From Coriobacteriia bacterium (GTDB lineage: Bacteria; Actinomycetota; Coriobacteriia; Coriobacteriales; UBA8131), in the NCBI GenBank assembly GCA_009781535.1, contig WQXX01000084.1, positions 1 through 5,331 of the forward strand: 5,331 bases of DNA, given 5' to 3'. A model generated the notes under the pieces. It had not been told where the DNA came from, searched no databases, and saw nothing but the letters and a program-made list of their open reading frames with translations. Position numbers and translations under genes: made by a program. Every line of letters starts with the position of its first letter. Position 1 is the first letter of the stretch. Shown here piece after piece: positions 4,769 through 5,331 of this stretch.

Positions 4769-5331
4769 CAGCACGCTCACATTCGCTGTACGCTTCAGCC
4801 ATGCTCTCGGCTATGAAACGTACATCATCATCACTGAGCAGGGTGTGTAAAGGCAGTGTCAGCTCATTGGCAAATTGCGCAAATGCATTGGGATAATCAG
4901 AGATATCAAAGCCACGTTCACGATACGCCGTCAGCAGCGGAAGTGGCTTATAGTGCACGTTGCAGGCTATGCCACGCTCAGCCATCGCACGTATCAGTGC
5001 GTTTCTAAAACCCTGGTCTTTTCCGATCAGACGTGTGAGCAGCAAGTGGCAACTGGAAGCGTTGTTTGGATCCAGATGCTCAAGCAGGTCGAGTTTGGCC
5101 TCAGGACCCTCTCCAAGCATACCCACAGCGGCAAGATTCTCCTTATAACAACGTACCAGTTGCCTTCTGCGTTCTAAAAGCTCTGGATAGCGTTTCAGCT
5201 GCACCAAACCAAGCGCTGCGGTCAAGTCGGTCATATTGCATTTCCACGCTGGTTCGACGATGTCATACTCCCAGGACCCCGGGATCAGCTTTGCTAATGC
5301 GTCCTTTGTCTGACCATGCAAAGACAGTAAC
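4761..5331 (-). CDS. DegT/DnrJ/EryC1/StrS-family PLP aminotransferase, PglE-like (5' end outside window)
   Basis: Only the C-terminal half, 190 residues, is present of a family usually near 380. These enzymes transfer an amino group, normally from glutamate, to a keto-sugar nucleotide, making amino sugars for glycans. The visible start SLHGQTKDA (around 5324-5300) is the segment that follows the PLP-lysine region in this family, so the lysine itself lies beyond the right edge. Next come WEYDIVEPAWKCNMTDLTAALGL, typical of the dimer and active-site region, then the C-terminal domain with NVHYKPLPLLTAY and a late ELTLPLH motif. The reading frame runs unbroken to base 5331, so the TTG at 5321 is an internal Leu, not a start. 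The stop at 4763-4761 overlaps the start of the phosphoglycosyl transferase gene, as in pglE/pglC-like pairs, which hints at a UDP-amino-sugar made for that enzyme. Substrate not proven. Confidence 0.92.
   Translation of the reverse strand, partial: LLSLHGQTKDALAKLIPGSWEYDIVEPAWKCNMTDLTAALGLVQLKRYPELLERRRQLVRCYKENLAAVGMLGEGPEAKLDLLEHLDPNNASSCHLLLTRLIGKDQGFRNALIRAMAERGIACNVHYKPLPLLTAYRERGFDISDYPNAFAQFANELTLPLHTLLSDDDVRFIAESMAEAYSECERADA

Noticed and set aside
4875..5177. Plus-strand open frame of 100 codons
   Set aside because: It is antisense to the aminotransferase, which carries conserved family motifs throughout.
5319..5321. TTG as a start codon for the aminotransferase fragment
   Set aside because: The frame continues to the window edge and the residues upstream fit the family's conserved SLHG segment, so this is an internal Leu of a truncated gene.

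Overview
The window carries six protein-coding genes, four complete and two cut by the window edges. They form two functional blocks: an arginine-biosynthesis operon on the left and a surface-glycan (polysaccharide or glycoconjugate) block on the right. Base composition looks moderate, close to half G+C by eye. There is no RNA gene, insertion sequence or CRISPR array. Consensus AGGAG ribosome sites exactly 5 nt before ATG (argC, argJ) occur alongside one apparently leaderless gene. That mix fits a moderate-GC actinobacterium such as a member of the Coriobacteriia, but this is a low-confidence inference.

Left block, minus strand: argC (802-1941) and then argJ (1-761, 3' end outside the window), transcribed leftward from a strong promoter at 1977-2004. 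argC makes N-acetylglutamate semialdehyde and argJ recycles the acetyl group from N-acetylornithine onto glutamate. A 9-bp stem-loop covers the argC stop codon, just before argJ. argB and argD would be expected beyond the left edge.

The 215-bp divergent intergenic region (1942-2156) holds the argC promoter, a 16-bp AT-rich dyad, an 11-bp direct repeat and, on the plus strand, an extended -10 box that places transcription start at or very near the A of the next gene's ATG.

Right block: on the plus strand, a GT-B glycosyltransferase (2157-3407) is tightly coupled to a PAP2-family membrane phosphatase (to 4030). Converging from the right on the minus strand are the C-terminal half of a DegT/PglE-like PLP aminotransferase (4761-5331, 5' end outside) and an overlapping PglC/WcaJ-type phosphoglycosyl transferase (4124-4768). 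Together they suggest one pathway: an amino-sugar nucleotide is made, its phosphosugar is loaded on undecaprenyl phosphate, the chain is extended, and the polyprenyl carrier is recycled. The order of steps is inferred from families.

The most unusual details are (i) three tandem 15-bp units just past the PAP2 stop codon that read as a pentapeptide repeat in another frame, (ii) a strong ribosome site before the phosphoglycosyl transferase that points to an ATA codon rather than any normal start, and (iii) the leaderless glycosyltransferase promoter. I did not find evidence of a wholly new system.
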